From Peteryoungia rhizophila (GTDB taxonomy: Bacteria > Pseudomonadota > Alphaproteobacteria > Rhizobiales > Rhizobiaceae): a stretch of DNA of 64,000 bases. Positions 25,149-32,080 of the stretch are shown in pieces. The first letter of the stretch is position 1. Each line of letters opens with the position of its first letter. Below the pieces are notes generated by a model. That model saw nothing but the letters and a program-made list of their open reading frames with translations, made no database searches and had not been told where the DNA came from. The stretch is from positions 806,001-870,000 of the forward strand of contig NZ_STGT01000003.1 of NCBI RefSeq assembly GCF_004912145.1, in the 5' to 3' direction. A program made the translations under genes and the position numbers.

Positions 25149-25274
25149 ATGCAGACGACCACTTCGACCAAGACCGCCGCCCCGGCAACCATCCCGGCCC
25201 ATGTCCTGCAGCGCCTCGAAAACGAATGGCGCCAGGTCCGCCAGCCGGCCGCCCCCACGGCTTCTGCCAAGTAA
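25149..25274 (+). CDS. Small 41-residue protein with strong ribosome binding site
   Basis: MQTTTSTKTAAPATIPAHVL then QRLENEWRQVRQPAAPTASAK. GAGGAGGGAAGAA directly precedes the ATG, and an intrinsic terminator follows at 25299, so a complete short transcription unit is present. The middle could form one amphipathic helix. I recognise no family; such short Thr/Ala/Pro-rich proteins do occur in rhizobia. Translation is likely, function unknown. Confidence 0.6.
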   Translation: MQTTTSTKTAAPATIPAHVLQRLENEWRQVRQPAAPTASAK

Positions 25275-25298
25275 ACCGATCCACCGCATTGCCTTATG

Positions 25299-25329
25299 AA
25301 GCCGGTGCCTGAAAGGGTGCCGGTTTTTT
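25299..25329 (+). terminator. Intrinsic terminator after the 41-residue gene
   Basis: AAGCCGGTGCC-TGAAAG-GGTGCCGGTTTTTT folds as an 11-pair RNA stem if three G-U pairs are allowed, followed by a run of six T. It lies 25 bases after the stop of the small gene. Confidence 0.6.
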
Positions 25330-25338
25330 CGTTTGAGG

Positions 25339-25562
25339 GTGCCAATGTAACCGATCCCCTCACCAACAAAATCTGAGGTTTAGCCCTGATCAGGCTAAGC
25401 CCTCGATTTTGTAACCTCTCCCAGAAAGGGCAGAGGGGGCGATGCCGTAACCGCGCGCCCCTCTCCCCCCATGTGGGGGAGAACGCGAAATCGAAGGCTT
25501 AGGCGAGCGCAAGCCGCCTAAACTTCAGATTTCGCAAGTGAGGGGATCGGTTCAGTGGGCAC
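25339..25562. repeat. MITE-like repeat, left of the DUF559 gene
   Basis: 224 bases with imperfect terminal inverted repeats (GTGCCAATGTAACCGATCCCC at the left; the right end is GGGGATCGGTTCAGTGGGCAC). Inside are the two hairpin modules of the local repeat family: AATCTGAGGTTTAGCCC-TGATCA-GGCTAAGCC and CTTAGGCGAGCGCAAGCCGCC. The right terminus is repeated, inverted, at the left end of the copy at 25993. Confidence 0.8.
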
Positions 25563-25632
25563 CTCACGACAACTCAACTCCTTGCCACCACAACCCATAA
25601 GCGCATACTGGTCAAATCCAACAGGCCAGCCC

Positions 25633-25989
25633 ATGCGCTACGAACCCAAACCGATTGCCCGAACCCGGGCGCGCCAGATGCGCGCCGACCCCACCTCGCC
25701 CGAGGCCAGCCTCTGGCGAACACTCCGTGACCGCCAACTCGCCGGGGCAAAGTTCCGCCGCCAGGTGCCATTACGTGGTTACATCCTCGATTTCGTCTGC
25801 TTCGAGGCGAAGCTGATCATCGAAGTCGACGGCAGCCAGCACAGCGACAGCGCCCACGACCTGCACCGCGACGCCCTCTTCCGCGCCGAAGGCTTCCGCA
25901 TCCTGCGCTTCTGGAACGACGAGGTGCTCGAACGTCTCGACGATGTCTGCCGGCATATCCTCTCGGAGCTGCGCAATGGCGGGGAGTGA
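25633..25989 (+). CDS. DUF559 endonuclease-like protein
   Basis: 118 residues: MRYEPKPIARTRARQMRADP, TSPEASLWRTLRDRQLAGAKFRRQVPLRGYILDFVCFEAKLIIEVDGSQH. The FRRQ, DFVC and EVDGSQH elements are the PD-(D/E)XK/Vsr-like active-site pattern of DUF559, with D and E-x-D acidic residues. The family is widespread but biochemically undefined. The gene is bracketed by two MITE-like repeats whose inner ends are inverted copies of each other, four bases from its stop. The encoded nuclease could have a role in moving the unit; that is speculation. Confidence 0.85.
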   Translation: MRYEPKPIARTRARQMRADPTSPEASLWRTLRDRQLAGAKFRRQVPLRGYILDFVCFEAKLIIEVDGSQHSDSAHDLHRDALFRAEGFRILRFWNDEVLERLDDVCRHILSELRNGGE

Positions 25990-25992
25990 AGT

Positions 25993-26154
25993 GTGCCCAC
26001 TGAACCGGTCCCCTCACCAACAAAATCTGAGGTTTAGCCCTGATCGGGCTAAGCCCTCGATTTTGTAACCTCTCCCACAAGGGGGAGAGGGGAAGACTAC
26101 GCAAGCCGCCTAAATTTCAGATTTCGCAAGTGAGGGGGTCGGTTCAGTGGGCAC
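25993..26154. repeat. MITE-like repeat, right of the DUF559 gene
   Basis: 162 bases with near-perfect 25-base terminal inverted repeats (GTGCCCACTGAACCGGTCCC at the left, GGGTCGGTTCAGTGGGCAC at the right). It has a shortened interior relative to the left copy: the TTTAGCCCTGATCGGGCTAA hairpin is kept and the other hairpin has lost one arm. It ends three bases before the large terminase stop. Confidence 0.85.
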
Positions 26155-26156
26155 AA

Positions 26157-27644
26157 TCACACCCCCCTGATCCGCGGCTCGCCCCCACCCTCCAGCATCA
26201 GCGAAGTCAGCGCCCAGACCAGCGCATCGAGCCGATCCGGCGAGCGCCCATTCGACAAGCCGTCTCCCCCGAAATCACACATCTGGTCCTCGAGCTCCGG
26301 AAACCGCCCGGCATGCAAGACCCGCCCCTGTTCATACAAAGCCGCCACCGGCTCGGCGCGCAAAAACTTGCCGCGCGTCGCCCGGACGGTCGTCACCGGC
26401 AGTCGCGCCTCGATACCCTCGAGCACGGCGCGCACCATGTCGCCACCCTGGTTGATCTCCGCAACCACCCGGTCGGCCTCGAAGCGCCGATAAGCACTCA
26501 CCACCGCCCGCGCCCAGCCCGCAGGGCCAGCCCCCTCCACCGAACAATCCGAGAGCACCACCGCCTGGCCATTCTCCTTCAGCCCGGCCACCACGATACC
26601 GCAGCAGGCCTGGACACCACCCGCCGGCGGATCGACCGCCACCACGATGCGGCGCAGCGGCTCGGCCAGCTTCACTACGATCTCGTCGAGCCGCGCCCGC
26701 TTCCACAAGCCATCCGCCCGGTCCTCGATCAGCTCGCCGTCCAGCTCCTGCCGCCCCAGCCGCGTGCCGCCATAACGCGCTTGAAGAGCGCCCAAAAACC
26801 CCGGCGCCAGATGCCTCGCATTGGCCGATGTCGCCATCTTCGTCAGCCGCGTCGCCTCGTCCGCCATCAGCCGCTTCAACAACGGCACCGGCCGCGGCGT
26901 CGTCGTCACCACCTGGCGCGGACGGTCCCCGAGCCTCAGCGTAAACTGCAGCATGTCGAAGGTCTCGTCGGCATGTTTCCATTTGGCGAGCTCGTCGCAC
27001 CAGGCGAGATGAAACTGCGGCCCGCGCAGGCTCTCGGGGTCTTCCGAGGAAAAGATCTGTGCGATCGCCCCGTTCGGCCAGACCAGCCTGCGTCTCGAAA
27101 TCTCCACCACCGGCCGCATGCGCCGCGCAATCCGGGCCAGCCCCGAGGCCCCGTCGATCATCACCTCGCGGGCATCGCCCAGCGTTTCCGCCACCAGAGC
27201 AATGCGCAGATCCGTGCGCTTTCCAGCCGCCAGCACCTCGGCTTGCACCCATTCGGCGCCGGCCCGCGTCTTGCCCGATCCGCGCCCGCCCAAAATCAAC
27301 CAGTTGCGCCAGTCTCCGTCGGGCGGCAATTGCTCGGGCCGCGCCAGAAGTCGCCAGTCCCGAACGAGAAAGGCGAGATCTGATGGCGTCAGGCTGGATA
27401 AATCGGCAGCCGCCAGACGGGAGAGGTCGGCGAAACCGGTCGGGAGGCCTCGGCCTCCATCGCTCGCCGCCAGCGCCTGCGGCGCCATGCGGTCGGCCAG
27501 CTGCGCAAAGCCCGCCCTCGCCCTGTCAAAGCCATTCGCGAGTGTTTCAACTCGATCGGCCAGACCGCCGGCCAGACCGGATGCCGCCTCTATTCCCTTC
27601 GCCTGCCGATCCCGCTCCAGCCTTCCCGGGGACTTCGGCGTCAT
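26157..27644 (-). CDS. terL: Large terminase subunit (GTA gp2)
   Basis: 495 residues. The ATPase half has Walker A GRGSGKT (about 120-126) and Walker B FHLAWCDELAKW; the C-terminal RNase H-like nuclease has IVVAVDPPAG, VVAEINQGGD and DRLDALVWAL with the catalytic acids. It drives headful packaging of DNA; GTAs package host DNA with no sequence preference. GGAGG six bases before the ATG at 27644 fixes the start. The stop is three bases from the MITE-like repeat. Confidence 0.93.
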   Translation of the reverse strand: MTPKSPGRLERDRQAKGIEAASGLAGGLADRVETLANGFDRARAGFAQLADRMAPQALAASDGGRGLPTGFADLSRLAAADLSSLTPSDLAFLVRDWRLLARPEQLPPDGDWRNWLILGGRGSGKTRAGAEWVQAEVLAAGKRTDLRIALVAETLGDAREVMIDGASGLARIARRMRPVVEISRRRLVWPNGAIAQIFSSEDPESLRGPQFHLAWCDELAKWKHADETFDMLQFTLRLGDRPRQVVTTTPRPVPLLKRLMADEATRLTKMATSANARHLAPGFLGALQARYGGTRLGRQELDGELIEDRADGLWKRARLDEIVVKLAEPLRRIVVAVDPPAGGVQACCGIVVAGLKENGQAVVLSDCSVEGAGPAGWARAVVSAYRRFEADRVVAEINQGGDMVRAVLEGIEARLPVTTVRATRGKFLRAEPVAALYEQGRVLHAGRFPELEDQMCDFGGDGLSNGRSPDRLDALVWALTSLMLEGGGEPRIRGV

Positions 27645-27771
27645 CGGCAACCTCCCCGCGCCTTTGATCGGCACGCACATACCGGCCCTCCACCCCGGAA
27701 GCGCCCCTGCCAAAGCAGGGGAGCCGAAGGGTAAACCCGGTTGATAAAAGCTCGGCCGGAGAGGTCTCGCC

Positions 27772-28194
27772 TCAATCGGGCGGCAGCATCTGCGGGTTCC
27801 ACACCACTTCCCAGACATGACCGTCCAGGTCCCGGAAGTAGCCCGCATAGCCGCCCCAGAAGGTTTCCTGCGCAGGTTTGACGATGGTGGCGCCCGCCCG
27901 TTCAGCGGTTTGCATGATCACATCCACCTCCCCGCGCTGATGCACATTGTGGCCGATGGTGAAGGCGGATGGACGCGCTGGCCCCTTTTTCAACCCGGTA
28001 TCATGGGCGATGTCGTCCTCAGCCCAGACGGCGAGTTTCAACCCGCCGTCAAGGTCGAAGAAGGCGACCGCGCCGTGTTCGAACTCACGGCCCATGATAC
28101 CCGCACTCGGCAGGCCGAGCCCCTCGCTGTAAAAGCGAAACGCCCGCTCGAGATCGTCCACGCCCAGCGTGATGACGGAAATTCTTGGTTGCAT
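27772..28194 (-). CDS. VOC-family (glyoxalase-like) protein
   Basis: 140 residues with the paired beta-alpha-beta-beta-beta units of the VOC fold: ISVITLGVDDLERAFRFYSEGLGLP, EHGAVAFFDLDGGLKLAVW, GYAGYFRDLDGHVWEVVWNP. The last motif supplies the usual metal-ligand Glu. Such proteins are often annotated as glyoxalase or bleomycin-resistance-like. It lies between the candidate small terminase and terL on the same strand, where RcGTA has no such gene, so it is probably cargo; substrate unknown. Confidence 0.85.
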   Translation of the reverse strand: MQPRISVITLGVDDLERAFRFYSEGLGLPSAGIMGREFEHGAVAFFDLDGGLKLAVWAEDDIAHDTGLKKGPARPSAFTIGHNVHQRGEVDVIMQTAERAGATIVKPAQETFWGGYAGYFRDLDGHVWEVVWNPQMLPPD

Positions 28195-28400
28195 CGGAAA
28201 ACCCCTACTATGAGCGCCGACACGATGTCGGCACTTTCATAGTCTTGGGCCGTTGCTGCGCAACGGAAGGACCCGAAAATTCCGGGGGCCGGGCCAACCT
28301 TCCCGCACCTAACCTGTTTCAGACATGCAAAGGCTAGACCGTCGCCTTTCCGTCGTCAACCAAGCGCGCAGCCATCACAGCCGGCGATCGCACGGAATCG

Positions 28401-28889
28401 TCATGCGCCTTCCGCGTATGCCAGCGGCGGCCCCCGCCCCTCGGCCAGTCCCGCAACCTCCGCCATCCGGACCGCGACCGCCGCGTCCAGCCGCTCGGCC
28501 ACAGCCTGCTCGACCCGCGCCGCAATCAGCGCCTCGACCTCACCGCGCAAAACCTCCGGGTCGCGCGCCTCCAACAGCCGTTCCTCGGCATCGAGCCGGT
28601 CGCGCTCCAGCTGGCGCAAGAGCGCATCGCTCTTTTCCAGTGTACGCACGATCAGCGCAATCGCATCGGTCGCAGCCTTGATGTCGGCCCGCGCCTGCTT
28701 CGCCAGCCCCTCGTCGGCCCCGTCGAGCAGGCTCTCGGCACCGGCCCGCAACCGTCGAAACAGGTCGAACTGGGCGCGCATCTCGGTGGTGAATTCAAAG
28801 AGCAGTAGCTCCAGCTCCCCCGCCCCGGCCGCCTTCACCTCGATGACGTCAGGCAGTGCGTCGATCGCCTGCGGATCCCCATCCAGCAT
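28401..28889 (-). CDS. Candidate small terminase (GTA gp1 position)
   Basis: 162 residues, highly helical and charged: MLDGDPQAIDALPDVIEV, FEFTTEMRAQFDLFRRLRAGAESLLDGADEGL, SDALLRQLERDRLDAEERLLEARD and an Ala-rich C-terminus. It is the first gene after the promoter and terminator at 28.9-29.0 kb. RcGTA gp1, a small terminase that is hard to detect by sequence, occupies the same place and is also helical. The assignment is by position and character only; the N-terminal DNA-binding domain of phage TerS is not evident. GGAGGG precedes the ATG. Confidence 0.55.
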   Translation of the reverse strand: MLDGDPQAIDALPDVIEVKAAGAGELELLLFEFTTEMRAQFDLFRRLRAGAESLLDGADEGLAKQARADIKAATDAIALIVRTLEKSDALLRQLERDRLDAEERLLEARDPEVLRGEVEALIAARVEQAVAERLDAAVAVRMAEVAGLAEGRGPPLAYAEGA

Positions 28890-28906
28890 GGCACCCTCCG
28901 AAACGA

Positions 28907-28935
28907 AAAAAGGCCCGCATGGCGGACCTTCGAAA
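28907..28935 (-). terminator. Intrinsic terminator in the leader of the GTA-like cluster
   Basis: On the - strand AAGGTCCGC-CAT-GCGGGCCTT is a nine-pair stem (one G-U) followed by six T. It lies between the promoter at 28990-29018 and the first particle gene (ATG at 28889). It would end transcription about 75 bases after the predicted start unless read through. Confidence 0.8.
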
Positions 28936-28989
28936 ACCTTGTCGGACCCGCTTCAGGCCCCGCGGCCACAGCTTTCCGATCATGCAACA

Positions 28990-29018
28990 AACCTATCCGA
29001 CGACCGTCACGGTGTCAA
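28990..29018 (-). promoter_or_regulatory. Sigma-70-type promoter for the GTA-like cluster or a small RNA
   Basis: On the - strand TTGACA, a 17-base spacer and TAGGTT; the -35 is a perfect consensus. Transcription would start near 28983 and run through a structured 75-base leader to the terminator at 28907-28935. It is the only convincing promoter found ahead of the particle genes. Confidence 0.6.
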
Positions 29019-29049
29019 GGATTATTTTCCTATTTCACGTCATACCTAC

Positions 29050-29243
29050 CTCCCCCCATGCGGGGGAGGACGGAAAATCGAAGGCTTAGGCGCGCGCAAG
29101 CCGCCTAAACTTCAGATTTTCCTGGAGAGGGGCACAGTGCAGTTGGCGACATCCTTACAGAGCCCCTCTCTTGCGAAATCTGAGGTTTGGCCCCGATCGG
29201 GCCAATTCCTCGATTTCGCTTTCTCCCCCGCACGGGGGGAGAT
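29050..29243. repeat. Long palindromic intergenic repeat element
   Basis: Same family as 14279-14480: CCTCCCCCCATGCGGGGGAGG, the TTAGGCGCGCGCAAGCCGCCTAA hairpin, a centre, the TTTGGCCCCGATCGGGCCAA hairpin and CCCGCACGGGGGGAGATGGG. It separates the promoter region of the GTA-like cluster from the diguanylate cyclase stop at 29249. Confidence 0.85.
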
Positions 29244-29248
29244 GGGCC

Positions 29249-30457
29249 TCACCCCGCCTTCGACCTGTTCCGCCCCGCACTCTTCGCCTCATACAACGCC
29301 AAGTCCGCCCGGGTCACCAGGTTGCGCGGATCGCGCAGGCCGCTCTCCCCTGTGCCGGCATAACCGACGGAGACTGTGACATGGACCAGCCCATCGGCGC
29401 GGGCCGGATGGGGGATGGCAAGGTCGCGGACTGTGCGCACCAGCGCTTCGGCGAGGAAGGCCCCGCCGGTCTCGGTTTTCACGGCAAAGAGCAGGGTGAA
29501 TTCCTCCCCGCCGTAGCGCGCGGCAAACCCGTCGTGGCGGGCGGCAAACGCTTGGAGGGCGGCGGCGATCCGGCGCAGGCAGTCGTCGCCGGCGACATGG
29601 CCGAAGCGGTCGTTGAAGGCCTTGAAATGATCGACATCGACCATCAGCAGCAGCACGTCGCGGCGCTCTGTGAGCCAGGTGTCGAGCGTCTCGTCGAGAT
29701 GCCGTCGATTGGCGATGCCGGTCAGCATGTCGGTCAGCGTCAGGTCGCGCAACGCGTCGCCGCGGCGCTCGGCCCGGTCGGCCCGGTTCTCGGCGTCATA
29801 TTGCGCCAGATAGCTCAGACAGCGCTGTCTCTCGACATGCCAGTTGCCATAAAGCGTGAAAAAGAGCCCGGTCACCACCTGAACGGTCAGCGGAAAGACG
29901 AGGTTCTGGTCGAGCCCCGGCTTGGCGTGGAGGACCCAGAGCGCCGTCACGCAGGTGACGGTGGTGAAGACCAGCGCGAGCCGGAACCGCAGCACCAGCA
30001 GCATGTTGCCGAAGAGCAGCACGAGCGGCAGTTCGCCCAGCGTATAGCTGGCATAGGTCGATTGCGAGATGTAGACGAGATAGAGCGGCAAAAGGCTCGC
30101 GACGAACATGCCGCCCAGGAGCAGCAATTCGCGCACGGCCGGTGGCACGCGCGGCACGAGGAAGAAAATCGCCAGCGATCCCGGCACCAGCACGAAAAGG
30201 CGCATCATCACCGTGAACGGCTGGATATCCGCCATCAGGTGGAGGCTGGTCAGGTTGTAGATGTTGTAGACAATCAGGCCGACGATGATGGCATGGCGCA
30301 GGTGTTTGATGCGCTCGGCGCCGAAGTCGCGCTCATGGGCGCGCTCCACCTCGGGCGGCATACGCAACAGCCAGTCCAGCCGCCCCTTCGAGCCGGCCTC
30401 ACCGGCGCCCGTCCCGCTGGCGCTCATCCGATCGGCGCCCCTGTCTGGATCACTCAC
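29249..30457 (-). CDS. Membrane diguanylate cyclase (GGDEF)
   Basis: 402 residues with about six hydrophobic helices (residues 55-215) forming an unrecognised membrane sensor, then a GGDEF domain: DMLTGIANRRHLDE, MVDVDHFKAFNDRFGHVAGD and ARYGGEEF (about 315). The active-site GGEEF is intact, so it should make c-di-GMP. The inhibitory RxxD site is not conserved (RHDG), suggesting weak product inhibition. The GTG at 30457 is used; an ATG at 30427 is possible. A relative with similar architecture is encoded at 39493-40683. Confidence 0.9.
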   Translation of the reverse strand: MSDPDRGADRMSASGTGAGEAGSKGRLDWLLRMPPEVERAHERDFGAERIKHLRHAIIVGLIVYNIYNLTSLHLMADIQPFTVMMRLFVLVPGSLAIFFLVPRVPPAVRELLLLGGMFVASLLPLYLVYISQSTYASYTLGELPLVLLFGNMLLVLRFRLALVFTTVTCVTALWVLHAKPGLDQNLVFPLTVQVVTGLFFTLYGNWHVERQRCLSYLAQYDAENRADRAERRGDALRDLTLTDMLTGIANRRHLDETLDTWLTERRDVLLLMVDVDHFKAFNDRFGHVAGDDCLRRIAAALQAFAARHDGFAARYGGEEFTLLFAVKTETGGAFLAEALVRTVRDLAIPHPARADGLVHVTVSVGYAGTGESGLRDPRNLVTRADLALYEAKSAGRNRSKAG

Positions 30458-30621
30458 GCATGTCAGTCCCCGGCCGGCGCCGACCCCACATCGGCACCTG
30501 GAACAATCATCCGTAAGGCTTGCGAATATTTCCCTAATTTAGCTTGGAAAAATACCGCTATTCCTCAGAATTCGGGGGATGTCTGCGATCATCACAGATG
30601 GCCATCGCCCCCCGATCTCGC

Positions 30622-30972
30622 TCAGGCTTCCGGCCCGCCGAACTGCTCCCAGGCCGTCATGGCATCGCCCGCATACATCAGCGAGGGACCGCCGCCCATA
30701 TAGACCGCCAGACCCAGGGTCTCCTCGAATTCGGCCTTGGTGCAGCCGAGTTTGATCAGCGCTTCCGTGTGGAAACCGATGCAGCCGTCGCAGCGGGTCG
30801 AGATCGCAATGCCGAGCGCGACCAGTTCCTTCACCTTCTTCGACAGCGCGCCATCCTTCGTCGCCGCACCCGCCATGGCCGAGAAACCCTGCATCACATC
30901 GGGAATGTCCCTGCGCAGGGTCTTGATCCCGCTCGAGATTTGCTTGGTGATGGCGATGTAGTCCTTGCTCAT
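30622..30972 (-). CDS. AhpD-like carboxymuconolactone decarboxylase family protein
   Basis: 116 residues of the CMD/AhpD fold. KELVALGIAISTRCDGCIGFHTEALIKLG carries the redox CxxC with the following His of peroxidase-type members; YMGGGPSLMYAGDAM closes the domain. The likely role is thiol-dependent antioxidant defence. GGAG lies eight bases before the ATG. Upstream (30988-31014) is an AT-rich, partly palindromic stretch (AAATATATACGATAATACAT) that could hold the promoter and an operator. Confidence 0.85.
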   Translation of the reverse strand: MSKDYIAITKQISSGIKTLRRDIPDVMQGFSAMAGAATKDGALSKKVKELVALGIAISTRCDGCIGFHTEALIKLGCTKAEFEETLGLAVYMGGGPSLMYAGDAMTAWEQFGGPEA

Positions 30973-31038
30973 GGCGGCTTCTCCAAAAATATATACGATA
31001 ATACATATATATTTAGCTTCGCGGGCAATGCAAGAGAG

Positions 31039-31073
31039 GCAGTGGGCAGTGGGCAGTGGGCAGTGGGCAGTGG
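31039..31073. repeat. Tandem 7-base repeat
   Basis: Nearly five copies of GTGGGCA in a row, between the CMD gene promoter and the copZ stop. The unit is out of step with no coding frame here. Prone to slippage; no function seen. Confidence 0.75.
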
Positions 31074-31133
31074 AGAATTACCTCGGTACTGCCCAGGCTA
31101 CAGGCTAGCGGCTACTGCCCCTTGCCAACTCCC

Positions 31134-31340
31134 TCAGATCTCCCGCACCGGCGTATAGCCTGCCTCGCGGATCGCCTGTTCGGCCAACACCGCATCGCCC
31201 TCGACAAAGGCCTTGCGGGCGGCGAGATCGATGGTCACCGCGCTTCCCGGCAGAACCTCCGCCAGCGCCTTCACCACGGTCTTTTCGCAATGGCCGCAGG
31301 TCATGTCCTCGATCTTGAAGATGGTCTTTCCGATCATCAT
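31134..31340 (-). CDS. copZ: Copper chaperone CopZ-like HMA protein
   Basis: 68 residues, a single heavy-metal-associated domain with the IEDMTCGHCEKTVVKAL motif; the two cysteines of CGHC bind Cu(I). The rest (VTIDLAARKAFVEGDAVLAEQAIREAGYTPV) is the ferredoxin-like fold. AAGGG precedes the tandem ATG ATG start. It lies 67 bases after cueR on the same strand and completes a cueR-copZ-copA detoxification module, handing copper to CopA. Confidence 0.9.
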   Translation of the reverse strand: MMIGKTIFKIEDMTCGHCEKTVVKALAEVLPGSAVTIDLAARKAFVEGDAVLAEQAIREAGYTPVREI

Positions 31341-31407
31341 GGTTTTCCCTTTTCGCGCGTCGCGCATTCGTGTTCTTTTGATTGTCACCCTTCCCACGGG
31401 GGCAAGG

Positions 31408-31857
31408 TCAATCCCCGCAACAGTCCTTGTCTGCCGTGTTCGCAGTGGTCTTTTGCCGCAGTGGCCGCCCTTCGAGATCGGCGAGGATCGGGCAATTCGG
31501 CCGGTCATTGCCCTGGCAGCGATCGGCGAGATGACTGAGCGTATCCCGCATCGCCTGCATCTCGGCGATCTTCGTCTCCAGCTCCTCGACATGATGAAGC
31601 GCGAGCGCCTTCACTTCGGCACTCGCCCGCTCCTTGTCGTCCCAGAGCTTCAACAGCCGCTCGGTCTCCTCCAGCGAAAAGCCGAGCTTGCGCGAGCGGC
31701 GCACGAAGCGCAGCCGGTTGACGCTGTCGGCATCGTAAACCCGGTAATTGGAAGCCGTCCGCCCGGCCGGCGAGATCAGCCCGATTTCCTCGTAATAGCG
31801 GATCATCTTGGCCGAAACGCCGGAGGCTGCGGAGGCTTCTCCGATATTCATGGTCAT
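31408..31857 (-). CDS. cueR: Cu(I)-responsive MerR-family regulator CueR
   Basis: 149 residues. The N-terminal MerR helix-turn-helix reads MNIGEASAASGVSAKMIRYYEEIGLI, followed by the dimer helix and the metal loop C-x7-C (CQGNDRPNC). Counted from the second ATG (31851) these are Cys112 and Cys120, exactly as in E. coli CueR. The C-terminal CCGD adds two more cysteines. CueR activates promoters with an overlong spacer, and one such promoter lies ahead of copA (34712-34742). Confidence 0.92.
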   Translation of the reverse strand: MTMNIGEASAASGVSAKMIRYYEEIGLISPAGRTASNYRVYDADSVNRLRFVRRSRKLGFSLEETERLLKLWDDKERASAEVKALALHHVEELETKIAEMQAMRDTLSHLADRCQGNDRPNCPILADLEGRPLRQKTTANTADKDCCGD

Positions 31858-31882
31858 GGTCTTGTTCTCCAGGTTTCACCTT

Positions 31883-32080
31883 ACCTCCCCCCTTGCGGGG
31901 GAGGATGGAAAATCGAAGCTTTAGGCCAGCGCAAGCGGCCTAAACTTCAGATTTTCCCGGAGAGGGGAAAGGTTCCGCTTGCACCGTCCTCACCGTGCCC
32001 CCCTCTTGCAAAATCTGAGGTTTAGCCCTGACCGGGCTAAGCCCTCGATTTTGCTTTCTCCCCCGCAAGGGGGGAGACGG
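31883..32080. repeat. Long palindromic repeat overlapping the copA 3' end
   Basis: Same family as 14279-14480: CCTCCCCCCTTGCGGGGGAGG, TTTAGGCCAGCGCAAGCGGCCTAAA hairpin, then TTTAGCCCTGACCGGGCTAA hairpin and CCCCGCAAGGGGGGAGACGG. Its right end runs into the copA coding region and supplies the last codons ([12 protein letters not shown]). Confidence 0.85.

Noticed and set aside
3204-28400. Integrase, repressor or attachment sites of a prophage
   Set aside because: I looked for a recombinase, phage repressor, replication genes and flanking tRNA or direct repeats and found none; hence the GTA-like reading.
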